Origin: Verrucomicrobiota bacterium
Lineage (GTDB): Bacteria > Verrucomicrobiota > Verrucomicrobiia > Limisphaerales > J093
Direction of reading: 5' to 3'
Assembly (NCBI GenBank): GCA_016871715.1
Contig: VHCO01000018.1
Coordinates: 1-58,398, forward strand
Length of the DNA: 58,398 nt
The position numbers and the translations under genes were made by a program. Of this stretch, positions 26,539-34,910 are shown one piece after another. The notes below the pieces were generated by a model. That model saw nothing but the letters and a program-made list of their open reading frames with translations, was not told where the DNA came from and ran no database searches. Every line of letters begins with the position of its first letter. Positions within the stretch are counted from its first letter, which is position 1.

Positions 26539-27939
26539 ATGAACACGGCTCGCACACGCACAGCTTCCACCTCGTCTTTGTCCTTCGCGTTAGCGCCTTC
26601 GTCGGCCTTGCCGCGGTTGTCCACCGGCGCGCGGCGCCTGTCGCGTCGGCGGTTCCTTGCGAGCGGCCTGAGCTTGGGAGCATTCGGCTGCGCGTTGCCG
26701 ACGTGGATCGGCCCGGGTGTGTTGGCAGCGGAGGGTCGCCCTGGGGCCAACGACCGGATCCGCGTTGGGTTCATCGGGATTGGGCGGCAGGCCGGGGGGT
26801 TACTGGCGATGTTGCCGGCGTTTCGGGAGGTGCAAGTGGCGGGGTTTGCGGATGTGAATCTGAAGCGGGCACAGGCTGCCGCCGAGAAGCACCGGACCGT
26901 GGCGATGCAGGATTACCGCCGGTTGCTGGAGCGCAACGACGTGGACGCGATCATCACGGCCACGCCCGAGCAATGGCGCGGGCCAATCTGCATTCAGGCA
27001 TGTCAGGCGGGCAAGGATTTGTACGTCGAGAAGCCGATGAGCCTCACGATCCGCGAGGGAAGGTTGATCGTGCAGGCGGTGCGCAAGTATGGCCGGGTGT
27101 TTCAGACCGGCAGTCAGCAGCGGTCGATGTGGCCCAACCATTGCGGGTGCAAGCTGGTGCGCAGCGGCGCTCTGGGCAAGATCAGCCGCGTGATCGCCCA
27201 CAACTACCCGAGCCCGTGGGAGGGTGCGTTACCGGGGGAACCGGTGCCCGAGGAGATCGACTGGGACCTCTGGTGTGGCCCGGCCGAGCCGGTGCCGTAC
27301 AATAAGGACCTTTACCTGCCGCGGGCGAACCCCGGCTGGCTCTCGTTCCGCCCTTACTCGGGCGGTGAAATGACCGGGTGGGGCTCGCACGGTTTTGACC
27401 AGGTGCAATGCGCGCTGGGCATGGACGAGAGCGGGCCGGTCGAGATCTGGACCGAAGGACCGAAGTTCGATCCGCCTACGTACCGCGCCTCGGAGTCCAA
27501 GGCACGCGGCGACAAGATCTGCAGTGAACCGAAGGTCTTCATGCGTTACCCCGGTGACATCGTCATGGAACTGGGCAATGGCCCGATGGGAGGCGCGATC
27601 TTCATCGGCGAGAAAGGACGGTTGACGATCGACCGTGGGGTCTGCCGGTCCACGCCTACCGAGATTGCGGATGAGGCGCTGGTGAACCGCGAAGCGGGAT
27701 TCACCGAGAACCACCTCCGCAACTGGATCAACTGCCTCAAGACACGCGCGCGCCCGATTGCGGATGTCGAGATCGGTCATCGCTCGGCCACCATCTGCCA
27801 TTTGGGCAACATCGCTCGCTGGACCGGCCGTCGCCTGCGTTGGGATGCCCAGAAGGAGGTCTTTCCGGACGACACCGCCGCGAACGAGCTACTGGATCGG
27901 GCGCGGCGCAAGCCCTACGAACTGCCGAAAACCGTCTGA
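26539..27939 (+). CDS. Tat-exported Gfo/Idh/MocA-family oxidoreductase
   Basis: This 466-residue protein has a twin-arginine signal (RRLSRRRFLASGLSLGAFGC), then the NAD(P)-binding domain with IRVGFIGIGRQAGG, and the catalytic-lysine motif YVEKPMS. A C-terminal beta domain includes WGSHGFDQVQ and GEKGRL. Such exported oxidoreductases are common in the Verrucomicrobiota/Planctomycetota and act on sugars or inositols, carrying the cofactor with them. A good -10 box (TATACT, 26521-26526) stands only 12 bases before the ATG, so the leader is very short. Confidence 0.9.
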   Translation: MNTARTRTASTSSLSFALAPSSALPRLSTGARRLSRRRFLASGLSLGAFGCALPTWIGPGVLAAEGRPGANDRIRVGFIGIGRQAGGLLAMLPAFREVQVAGFADVNLKRAQAAAEKHRTVAMQDYRRLLERNDVDAIITATPEQWRGPICIQACQAGKDLYVEKPMSLTIREGRLIVQAVRKYGRVFQTGSQQRSMWPNHCGCKLVRSGALGKISRVIAHNYPSPWEGALPGEPVPEEIDWDLWCGPAEPVPYNKDLYLPRANPGWLSFRPYSGGEMTGWGSHGFDQVQCALGMDESGPVEIWTEGPKFDPPTYRASESKARGDKICSEPKVFMRYPGDIVMELGNGPMGGAIFIGEKGRLTIDRGVCRSTPTEIADEALVNREAGFTENHLRNWINCLKTRARPIADVEIGHRSATICHLGNIARWTGRRLRWDAQKEVFPDDTAANELLDRARRKPYELPKTV

Positions 27940-27967
27940 GGCCGCCACCGACCAACTCGAAACGAGG

Positions 27968-29200
27968 CTACTCCGCCGCCCCCGGCAAGGGCAAGGGTTT
28001 GCTAGTGAGCAGGCCAATGCCGCGGCCTTGGTTGCCGACGGCACAGTAGAACAGGTAGAAAGTGTCGTGGGCCGGCTGGTAAACGAGTGAAATCTTGTGG
28101 GCGTAGGTCCGGTCCAGCCCAGTCGGGTGTCCGCCGGCTCGGTAAAGCGGCTCGGGGTGCTGGGTCCAGGTCAGTAGATCTCGCGAGAAGGCGGCCATAA
28201 TGTGCGCCGCCCCTTTCCCGTCGACGCCGAAGTAGAACATGGTCCAGTGATCGCCGTCCCGAAAGACCTTGGGATCTGAACCGAAGCGTTCGTCGAAACC
28301 GCCAGGGGTGTTCCGGATGACTGGGTTACCATCATGCCGGGCCCAGTCGAGGAGGTTCGTCGAGAAGGCGAGACCACTTTGCTCGATCGATCCGCGCGCA
28401 GCGTTGTAGAAGTTGTAGAACCGACCGGCGTCCTCGACCAGCCAGGGCTGATAAATGCAGTCCCGCTCCCAGGCTCCGCACCCGGGATCGTGCACCGACA
28501 GGATGTACCGGTCTTGGGCCCGCCGCCAGACCAGGCCGTCGTCGCTACAGGCCACGCCTTCGTAGCCGGGGCGCAGCTCGTATCCCCCCAGACGCGGGTA
28601 AGCACCGTACAGCGACCAAAACTGGCCATTCCACCGCTTCAAGCGCCGTGCGGCCTTGATCTCGTACGATTCGTACAGGTAGGCCCCGAGCACGCAGCCG
28701 CCGTGGTCAAATTCACCCGGCGGCCCGAAACCCAATGCGCGCCGGTAGTGGGTCCAGTGCAACAGGTCGCGGCTTTCGGCGATGAACGAGTTGTAGCCCT
28801 GGCCGTCGAACCCGATAAACGACATGTACCAGCGCTCGTCGTCGGGGAGCTGGTACACGGTGGGCACGTCGGTGTTCTTGAAGGCTTCCGCGCCTGGGAT
28901 GTTTGGGGCGGCAGGCATGACGTGGGTTGGGTAGTAGTGCCATCCGCGATAGGGCGCGGCCCACTGGTCGAGCGTGGCTCGGTCGAGTGTGGCACCAGCC
29001 CCGAGATCGGCGGTGTCGGCGGCCCAGCCTGCCCCCATAACCCACCACAAGAGCGCCTGGGACCAGAGTGCGGAACCCAGGCGCCCTGCCCGACATCCGC
29101 CCGCGCCAGGGTGCCGCCCGCTGGTCCGGCCCCGTCCGCTGTCCTGGCAGCGTTCGCTGACCCCTGCGGACTCCTGCGGTGGTTCAAGGTGTTGGCTCAT
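27968..29200 (-). CDS. Five-bladed beta-propeller glycosidase-like protein (GH43/GH32-like)
   Basis: This 410-residue protein has an odd polar N-terminus (about 45 residues) before a hydrophobic stretch ALLWWVMGAGWAADT that could be a signal or anchor. The rest repeats propeller blades with ERWYMSFIGFDGQGYNSF, AESRDLLHWTHY, FGSDPKVFRDGDHWTMFYFG and FSRDLLTWTQHPEP. The blade motifs fit the GH43/GH32/GH130-like clans, suggesting hydrolysis of an arabinose, xylose or fructose linkage. ATG overlaps the stop of the upstream isomerase gene as ATGA, so the two are coupled. Confidence 0.75.
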   Translation of the reverse strand: MSQHLEPPQESAGVSERCQDSGRGRTSGRHPGAGGCRAGRLGSALWSQALLWWVMGAGWAADTADLGAGATLDRATLDQWAAPYRGWHYYPTHVMPAAPNIPGAEAFKNTDVPTVYQLPDDERWYMSFIGFDGQGYNSFIAESRDLLHWTHYRRALGFGPPGEFDHGGCVLGAYLYESYEIKAARRLKRWNGQFWSLYGAYPRLGGYELRPGYEGVACSDDGLVWRRAQDRYILSVHDPGCGAWERDCIYQPWLVEDAGRFYNFYNAARGSIEQSGLAFSTNLLDWARHDGNPVIRNTPGGFDERFGSDPKVFRDGDHWTMFYFGVDGKGAAHIMAAFSRDLLTWTQHPEPLYRAGGHPTGLDRTYAHKISLVYQPAHDTFYLFYCAVGNQGRGIGLLTSKPLPLPGAAE

Positions 29201-30609
29201 TCGTGCAGGTAGATGTCCCAACCGAGGTACTTGCCCAAGGCCTCGCGCAGGCCGGCGGCGATGCGCGTGGGATTGACGGCCACGTGATGCTCGAAGCCGT
29301 TCTCGCAGATGTGGCGCAGCAGTTTCTGGTATTGCGGGATGCGCACCACGCCGTAGCCACCGAAGGTCTCGAGGGGATCGCTCGTCAGTTCTCCCTCGCC
29401 CACATAGGCGCGAAGGTTGCCCGCGGCATCATCGGTGCTGGCGCGCAGGTACGTGAACGCGGAGGTCTTAACGCGGCCGATCACGGTGCCATAGGTGTTT
29501 TCCTTGCCCACGGTCCCGGCGATGATCTCCTGATAGTCCATCTTGGGCGGTGTGGCAAAGATGTCCTTGGGGAGGTTCGAGCAATGGAAGATGACGCCCT
29601 TGTCGGGGTCCTCGCCGTAGTTGTTGTTCCAATCGACCAGAGCGCTGGGTTGGCCGCTGGCCTGGGCCATGGCGTACATGGCGACCGTCCCCATGATGTC
29701 CACCTCGCAGGCGCTGCTGAGGCCCAAGTTGCTCATCATGCTCATCAGCGTGCAGGGCACGACGCCGAAGTACTCTTCCATGGCCGTCCAACATTGGATG
29801 GCCGTGGCGCGCAACCGCGTCGCTTGCATCCAGTCGTCCACCACGACGCCGAACTTGGCCATTTTGAGCAGCGCCGGTCCCGGGATCGACTTGGCCTGGA
29901 CGTAGGCGTGGATTTCTTTGAGCTTGGCCTGCACGGCGGCATGGTCGTCCGACAACCGGCCAATTCGGCCGAACGCCTCCGACAAATCGAGCGTCTCGAC
30001 GCTGATGCCGGCTTGTTCGAGGAGTTTCTCGCTGTAGCGGACGGTGTTGAAGGCGGTCGGGCGCGCGCCTAGGGCGCCGATGCGCAGGTTCCGGAGGGCG
30101 CGCAAGGTGCGGCAGGTAACGGCGAAGTCCTGCAGGTCTTGGGCGAAGGTGGGGTGACTGGGGTGGCAGGTGTGGAGGCGGGTGAGGGTGAAGGGGATGC
30201 GGTATTGGCGGAGGTTATTGCAGACGGACATTTTGCCGCAGAAACTGTCGCGGCGATCTTTGATGGTCATGGCGTGCGGGGCGTCGTTAAAGGCCTGGAC
30301 CAACACCGGCACCTTCAGGCCCGACCAGCGCAAAGCGTTGGCCACACCGCGTTCGTCTCCGAAGTTCGGCAAGGTCACCAACACGCCATCGATTCGCTCC
30401 GCCTCTTGGCGAAACAAATCCGCGCAGCGCTGCGCGTCGGCCAGCGACTCGACGGCGCCGAACTTAGTGGCGCCGGCCTCGAGCAGGACCGGTTTGATCC
30501 CAGCCTGGGCGAGCGCCTCGAGGATTTCGCGACGGCCAGTCTCGCAGAGGTGGCCGGGAAAGAAACCGCGGTTGCCGACAACGACGCCTAAGGTGAGTTG
30601 GGTCTGCAT
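29197..30609 (-). CDS. L-fucose/L-arabinose isomerase-family protein
   Basis: This 470-residue cytoplasmic protein has the metal-site pattern of FucI/AraA isomerases: Glu in [15 protein letters not shown], Asp in [13 protein letters not shown] and His in IFHCSNLP. The N-terminal half has the Rossmann-like region ([18 protein letters not shown]) of the family. It should interconvert an aldose and a ketose, in keeping with the coupled glycosidase downstream releasing the sugar. The exact sugar is unknown. It overlaps the upstream YbjQ gene by 22 bases. Confidence 0.85.
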   Translation of the reverse strand: MQTQLTLGVVVGNRGFFPGHLCETGRREILEALAQAGIKPVLLEAGATKFGAVESLADAQRCADLFRQEAERIDGVLVTLPNFGDERGVANALRWSGLKVPVLVQAFNDAPHAMTIKDRRDSFCGKMSVCNNLRQYRIPFTLTRLHTCHPSHPTFAQDLQDFAVTCRTLRALRNLRIGALGARPTAFNTVRYSEKLLEQAGISVETLDLSEAFGRIGRLSDDHAAVQAKLKEIHAYVQAKSIPGPALLKMAKFGVVVDDWMQATRLRATAIQCWTAMEEYFGVVPCTLMSMMSNLGLSSACEVDIMGTVAMYAMAQASGQPSALVDWNNNYGEDPDKGVIFHCSNLPKDIFATPPKMDYQEIIAGTVGKENTYGTVIGRVKTSAFTYLRASTDDAAGNLRAYVGEGELTSDPLETFGGYGVVRIPQYQKLLRHICENGFEHHVAVNPTRIAAGLREALGKYLGWDIYLHE

Positions 30610-30995
30610 AAGTCTTCGAGTCTGGAGGGGTTAGAGCCGGTTGGGACGTTGGCGTGGGTCGAAACGGGCTCGACGCACACCGCCGTCCCGTAACAGAGGA
30701 CTTCGGAAACGCCTTGGGCAATCTCCGTGGCGTCATAGCGCACACCGATGACGGCGTTGGCGCCCAGTTGGGCTGCATGTTCGAGCATCAGCCGGTAGGC
30801 ATCGTCCCGGGCGCGTTCGCACAAGCTCGTGTACAGAGAGATGTTCCCGCCGAAAATGGTTTGGATGCCGGCGCCGAACGTGCCGAGGATCGAGCGCGAC
30901 CGGACGATGATGCCGCGCACGACCCCGAAGGAACGCACGGTGCGGTACCCTGGCAGATCGAACGTCGTGGTGGTGAACGGATGGGTGTGGCTCAT
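30588..30995 (-). CDS. YbjQ-family (DUF74) protein
   Basis: This 135-residue protein has the YbjQ fold signatures: [21 protein letters not shown], then [29 protein letters not shown]. The family forms small pentamers and its function is not settled; some links to heavy-metal binding have been suggested. First gene of a three-gene operon with the isomerase and the propeller glycosidase. The last 30 residues are less conserved and overlap the next gene. Confidence 0.85.
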   Translation of the reverse strand: MSHTHPFTTTTFDLPGYRTVRSFGVVRGIIVRSRSILGTFGAGIQTIFGGNISLYTSLCERARDDAYRLMLEHAAQLGANAVIGVRYDATEIAQGVSEVLCYGTAVCVEPVSTHANVPTGSNPSRLEDLCRPNSP

Positions 30996-31058
30996 GCGTG
31001 TCGGGCGCTCGCACCGGTTCGGCGGCGGCAGGACCGATCTGGGTCGCGGCCCCCGCGT

Positions 31059-32087
31059 TCAAAACGAAAACTTCAATCCTACGATCCCCTCGAACGTGCC
31101 GGCCAGGTCGAGGGTAGCCTCTTTGCCGCCGCCCGCGACGCTGGTGTCGCCCAGGTGCCGGTACTGGCCACCGGCGAACACGCTCATCGTGTCGCCCAGC
31201 CGGAACTCGAGTTGGGCCTGGCCGAAAAAGCCGAGCAACCAAGCGTCGTCCTGGAAGCGGCCCACGCGCGCAGGGGGCGGCCCTCCGGCAGCGGTCAGGC
31301 CCAGCGTCTCCGTGAAGCTGAGTTCGTGCTGAGCGTAAATCGCCCCTAAACCGCCGCTCAATTGCGCCGACAGCCGCCGATAAATCGGCACCTCGACGAA
31401 CGGCCCCAACTTGAACCCGAGCAACAGCGCGTCCACCTTCGCGCTCGTCGCGGACCACGCGGGCAAGGTCGTAGTGAGGCTGGCCGCCGCGGCGGAACCG
31501 ATGACCGGTCCCGGCCCGGCGAACGTTCCCGCATACGGCGCCGGCGGAGGGCTGATGCCGCCCAGGCTGTAACTGTCCGTAGTGCGGCTCAGCGTGCCGT
31601 TGATCGTGTCACTTTCCTCGAGCAACACGTCCAGCGAGCTGAACCCGCCCAAGATTCCCCACGTTATAGTGGTGGCCGGCCCCAGGCCGAACCTCCCCAG
31701 CACTCGACCGTACAACAGCTCGAACCCAGCCTGCGGATCTTCTTGCAGCGTGTCCACCATCCCGTCGCGCGGCGATCCCGTGCTAATGCTCAAGGCGAGA
31801 GAATCCCCAACAATCTGGTCGGCGCGGTCGTAGCCCCAATACCAGGTCGACCCACTGGCGCCACTGCTGTCAGGCCGCACGAACCCATCGTCGTAGGCCG
31901 GCGGCACATTCGCCGCCACGGCGCCGTTCCGCAGCTCAGCCTGGATGTTGAAACTGAAGCGTGCGCCAATGAACACGCGGTTCCGATCTACTCCCACGTC
32001 GTCCTCGAAGGGGAGGACCTCCGCGCCGAAAGCGCTGGCCAGACCCGCGGCTGCGCCAAGGGTCGAGAATTGTCGAATCGTTTTCAT
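31059..32087 (-). CDS. Predicted outer-membrane beta-barrel protein
   Basis: This 342-residue protein has a signal peptide (MKTIRQFSTLGAAAGLASAFGA). Many alternating hydrophobic strands follow, for example RVFIGARFSFNIQAEL, PFVEVPIYRRLSAQLSGGLGAIYA and LEFRLGDTMSVFAGGQYRHLG. The last residue is Phe (GLKFSF), the usual signal for outer-membrane insertion by BamA. Its job is unknown; a pore or structural barrel is likely. 57 bases from the Calx-beta gene, in the same direction. Confidence 0.8.
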   Translation of the reverse strand: MKTIRQFSTLGAAAGLASAFGAEVLPFEDDVGVDRNRVFIGARFSFNIQAELRNGAVAANVPPAYDDGFVRPDSSGASGSTWYWGYDRADQIVGDSLALSISTGSPRDGMVDTLQEDPQAGFELLYGRVLGRFGLGPATTITWGILGGFSSLDVLLEESDTINGTLSRTTDSYSLGGISPPPAPYAGTFAGPGPVIGSAAAASLTTTLPAWSATSAKVDALLLGFKLGPFVEVPIYRRLSAQLSGGLGAIYAQHELSFTETLGLTAAGGPPPARVGRFQDDAWLLGFFGQAQLEFRLGDTMSVFAGGQYRHLGDTSVAGGGKEATLDLAGTFEGIVGLKFSF

Positions 32088-32144
32088 AGGGTACGCCAAA
32101 GCCTTTCAGGCATGCGACCGGCCCACCGCGGGGCGCGGCGATCG

Positions 32145-33197
32145 CTAGGGCAACAGCAGGATCTGGTAAAAGCGCGCGCCTTGAGCGGCCGGTTTGCTCG
32201 CCGTCTTCGGGGGGCCGTCGTCGAACCACTGCACGAGGTTGCCCGCCGCGGTGACTGGAGGGAACACCTGCCGCCAGGGCGCCTCCACCGAGTCCCGGTA
32301 CTGGACCAGGTACCGCCGCCCGGGAGTGGCGTTGAACTCGATCAAGAACCGGCCCTGGTTGAGGTCGGTCGTCAGCGGCTGCAGTTCGACGCGGAGAATC
32401 GGGTCAAAGGGCGTCCCGGCCCAGGGCAAGGCCACCGGGGGGATCGCGAACTCGGCGCGGTAAACCGGCGGCCCGAACGCCCAACGATTGGCCCGGTAGA
32501 ACTCCAACAGGAACTCCACCCTCGACCCCGGACTCCACGGACCCACGGCCTCAACATACGGCAGGTCGTTCGTGGTCCGGCCGTGCGCATTGTGAAGCTC
32601 AACATCGGCCGGCAGCCCGCGCACGACCAATCGCACGGAGTTGGTATTGGTCCCGCCTAAGTTCGTAAACCGAACCACCTGCTCGAACAGGCCCGACTGT
32701 CGGTTCAGCACCAGATTCGTCAGGGGAGGCGGCGGTGCCAGCGCTTCAATCGACCCCAGGTCGTCGCTCACGATAACCACCCGACCCGTGTCCGTCCCGA
32801 GCACAGCGCCCACCGGCTCACTCAAGCGTACATAGAACCCTTCGTCCGGCTCGACCCACCGATCTCCCAGTACCTCAACCTCGATGAGCCAGTTCGTTAC
32901 CCCAACCGCAAAGGTGACTTCCGTCGGCGGCACCCCCACGTAATCCTCGCCAGCCTCCGCCGTGTCATCCACCGTGGCGTACCGGACACTGACCGGACCA
33001 GCGGCCGCGCTGGACAAACTGAGGAAAAGCGCCACTCGAGTCGACCCCTCGTCTCCTTCACTGACCGTCGCAGAGCTGATACTGAGCGACGGCAGCCCGG
33101 GCGGCGCGGCAGCCAGCGCCCCCGGTTCCATCAGCCCCAGGGCTACCCCAACGAATAAGCCCCTGACCAGCGTTAGCGAAGCGATCGAATCATTCAT
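32145..33197 (-). CDS. Exported Calx-beta domain protein
   Basis: This 350-residue protein has a signal peptide (MNDSIASLTLVRGLFVGVAL, ending GALAAA) and one Calx-beta domain at about 37-145 (SISSATVSEGDEGSTRVALF, then the acidic DDTAEAGEDYVG). The C-terminal half is beta-rich and ends with RRYLVQYRDSVEAPW and a RFYQILLL tail, a form common at the ends of exported verrucomicrobial proteins. It probably binds Ca2+ or acts in surface adhesion. ATG at 33197 has a GGGAAG ribosome site seven bases upstream, which I prefer to ATG at 33212. Confidence 0.78.
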   Translation of the reverse strand: MNDSIASLTLVRGLFVGVALGLMEPGALAAAPPGLPSLSISSATVSEGDEGSTRVALFLSLSSAAAGPVSVRYATVDDTAEAGEDYVGVPPTEVTFAVGVTNWLIEVEVLGDRWVEPDEGFYVRLSEPVGAVLGTDTGRVVIVSDDLGSIEALAPPPPLTNLVLNRQSGLFEQVVRFTNLGGTNTNSVRLVVRGLPADVELHNAHGRTTNDLPYVEAVGPWSPGSRVEFLLEFYRANRWAFGPPVYRAEFAIPPVALPWAGTPFDPILRVELQPLTTDLNQGRFLIEFNATPGRRYLVQYRDSVEAPWRQVFPPVTAAGNLVQWFDDGPPKTASKPAAQGARFYQILLLP

Positions 33198-33544
33198 CGC
33201 ATGACTTCCCATGACTGACGAAATGGCAGCCCACCGAATCGGGACGGCGATCGCCACGAGCCTCACCCGCCCGCGGCGCGTGACGCCATGCCGAGGACCC
33301 GTCCCCACACATCCTACTGCGGTCGTCCCCCGCACGAACGTGCCCTGTTCTTGACGGGCTGGACGCGGGAAGTCAAACCAAAGTTCCTTGCCCCGATCCA
33401 ACAACCCAAGCCCGGACCCAACACCCCTTCCCCAACCCGCCGCTCCTCACGGCGAACCTCCCGCCCTCACAAGGCCAGCGTCCCAACCCAACACCCAGCT
33501 CGCCCTGCAACACCCGCCCTGCCTCCCTCACACGCTCACCCGAC

Positions 33545-34711
33545 TCACGAGATTGCCTCAACCCGCAAGTCCCGCAACGCACTCAAACCACCCAACGGCA
33601 CGCCCCGGATCGGCCGCGCCCCACTCCGCCGCTTCGCCCCGAACCGCTCCCGATGCGCCAGCCACACCGCGTCCACAAACCCCTTCGACCCCAGCACCAC
33701 CCCATCCGTCATGTGCCGTATCCGCAACCGCAACGCCTCGCCCAAGCTCAACTCCCCGCCCTTCTTCAACACCCGCCTTATTTGCTCCCGACTCATCGCC
33801 ACCCTCCCGCTGCCCACAGACACCCCCCCACGCACAAACAACCGCCGCCGATACTCCGCCCCCACCTCCTTCCACTCACGCACCCTTGCCTTCCGCGGTT
33901 CCTCGCACCCCTCTGCAGCCTGTGCGCCGGCCAAGAACGGAGCGCGGGCATCTTGCCCGCGGGTCCCTGTCCCTGCCCCTTCATCTTCCGCTGGTACCCG
34001 CACCTCTGCCCCCGCCGTCTGGCCCCCTCCCGCGCAAGTCCCGCCCCGTGACGCTCCCGCACTTCCGCCCGCGTACAAACTCACCAACCCCGACCGTGCC
34101 TTCCCGTCCCCGGCCGCCGCCGCCGCGTACCCACAGTGCCGGTAATCCTTCGGATCCTCCACCAATCCCGCCCGCACCGCGTTCAAGTCGATGTACGCCG
34201 ACACCGTCTCCAGCACCCCCGGCTGATCCTCGACCAACACGCTCCGGAACCGTTCCGCCCACAACGTCCCAAACCGCTGATGCCGTATGTTGTACCACTT
34301 GCTGAACCGCTGCTTGAACTCCTTCATGAACTCCGACACGTCCCCCATCCGCGCCAGCATCCGTTTCCGGATGTCCGGGTCCACCCGACCATGGTCGTGC
34401 AACCCCTTCTCGGCCTCATAGAGCAGGCCGGCCTCTCGGGGCTTGGCCTTCCCGTAGAGGGCCTTCATGCGCTCGACCAGTTCCTCGTCGGTCGGGTTCT
34501 GCTCGGCCGGGACGCGGACCAAGACATGGAAGTGGTTGGACATGATGCAGTAGGTGATGACCTCGAGGCCGCAGAAGGTGGCCAGGCGCCGGAGGAGCCT
34601 GACCAAGGTTTCTTTGCCGAGGTCATCGAGGAGGCGTTGGGCGCCGACGATACGGGAGACGCAGTGGTAAACGGCGGATCGCCCTTTGACTTTGATGCGG
34701 GTCAGTCTCAT
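33545..34711 (-). CDS. REP-associated Y1/HUH transposase, copy 2 (full length)
   Basis: This 388-residue protein is the only complete copy of the three. The Y1 domain (1-200) has His60-Phe-His62 in MSNHFHVLV and a candidate catalytic Tyr140 in SKWYNIRHQRFGTLW. A low-complexity Gly/Ala linker (about 200-265) follows, then a C-terminal helical domain with MSREQIRRVLKKGGELSLGE and VVLGSKGFVDAVW. The family processes hairpin DNA in REP elements. Promoter-like TTGACA-17-CAGACT lies at 34772-34744. The linker codes through a small palindrome at 33945-33961. Flanks show no obvious IS ends. Confidence 0.9.
   Translation of the reverse strand: MRLTRIKVKGRSAVYHCVSRIVGAQRLLDDLGKETLVRLLRRLATFCGLEVITYCIMSNHFHVLVRVPAEQNPTDEELVERMKALYGKAKPREAGLLYEAEKGLHDHGRVDPDIRKRMLARMGDVSEFMKEFKQRFSKWYNIRHQRFGTLWAERFRSVLVEDQPGVLETVSAYIDLNAVRAGLVEDPKDYRHCGYAAAAAGDGKARSGLVSLYAGGSAGASRGGTCAGGGQTAGAEVRVPAEDEGAGTGTRGQDARAPFLAGAQAAEGCEEPRKARVREWKEVGAEYRRRLFVRGGVSVGSGRVAMSREQIRRVLKKGGELSLGEALRLRIRHMTDGVVLGSKGFVDAVWLAHRERFGAKRRSGARPIRGVPLGGLSALRDLRVEAIS
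33945..33961. repeat. Short palindrome inside the transposase linker
   Basis: GCGGGCATCTTGCCCGC is a hairpin with GCGGGC/GCCCGC arms inside the coding linker of transposase copy 2, read as RGQDARAP. I recall the same short motif as a frequent spacer in related genomes, which would suggest in-frame acquisition, but that is memory rather than something shown here. Confidence 0.45.
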
Positions 34712-34743
34712 AGGGTCATTCGCATCGACAAATGATGGCGCTC

Positions 34744-34772
34744 AGTCTGCAAATAATGGATGCTGGTGTCAA
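34744..34772 (-). promoter_or_regulatory. Promoter-like pair of transposase copy 2
   Basis: On the minus strand TTGACA (34772-34767) is followed after 17 bases by CAGACT (34749-34744). The position relative to the ATG at 34711 (about 33 bases) differs from copies 1 and 3, but TTGACA with the preceding GTT is shared by all three. Confidence 0.4.
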
Positions 34773-34815
34773 CGTTAAAAAACCAGTTAGATTAATATAG
34801 CAAGAGGCTAGAGTG

Positions 34816-34840
34816 CCAGGACGCTTGGCTGTTGTCCTGG
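34816..34840. other. Short hairpin upstream of the FAD oxidoreductase gene
   Basis: CCAGGAC (34816-34822) and GTCCTGG (34834-34840) form a 7-base stem around an 11-base loop. It lies between the divergent transposase and oxidoreductase genes, in the predicted leader of the latter. It could be an operator or an RNA leader hairpin; there is no T tract. Confidence 0.35.
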
Positions 34841-34910
34841 ATGGAGCTCTGGCGTAGCGTTGCGTGACCAGGCTTGCGCCAACTGCGCCAACAGTAATAA
34901 CAGCAACGCA

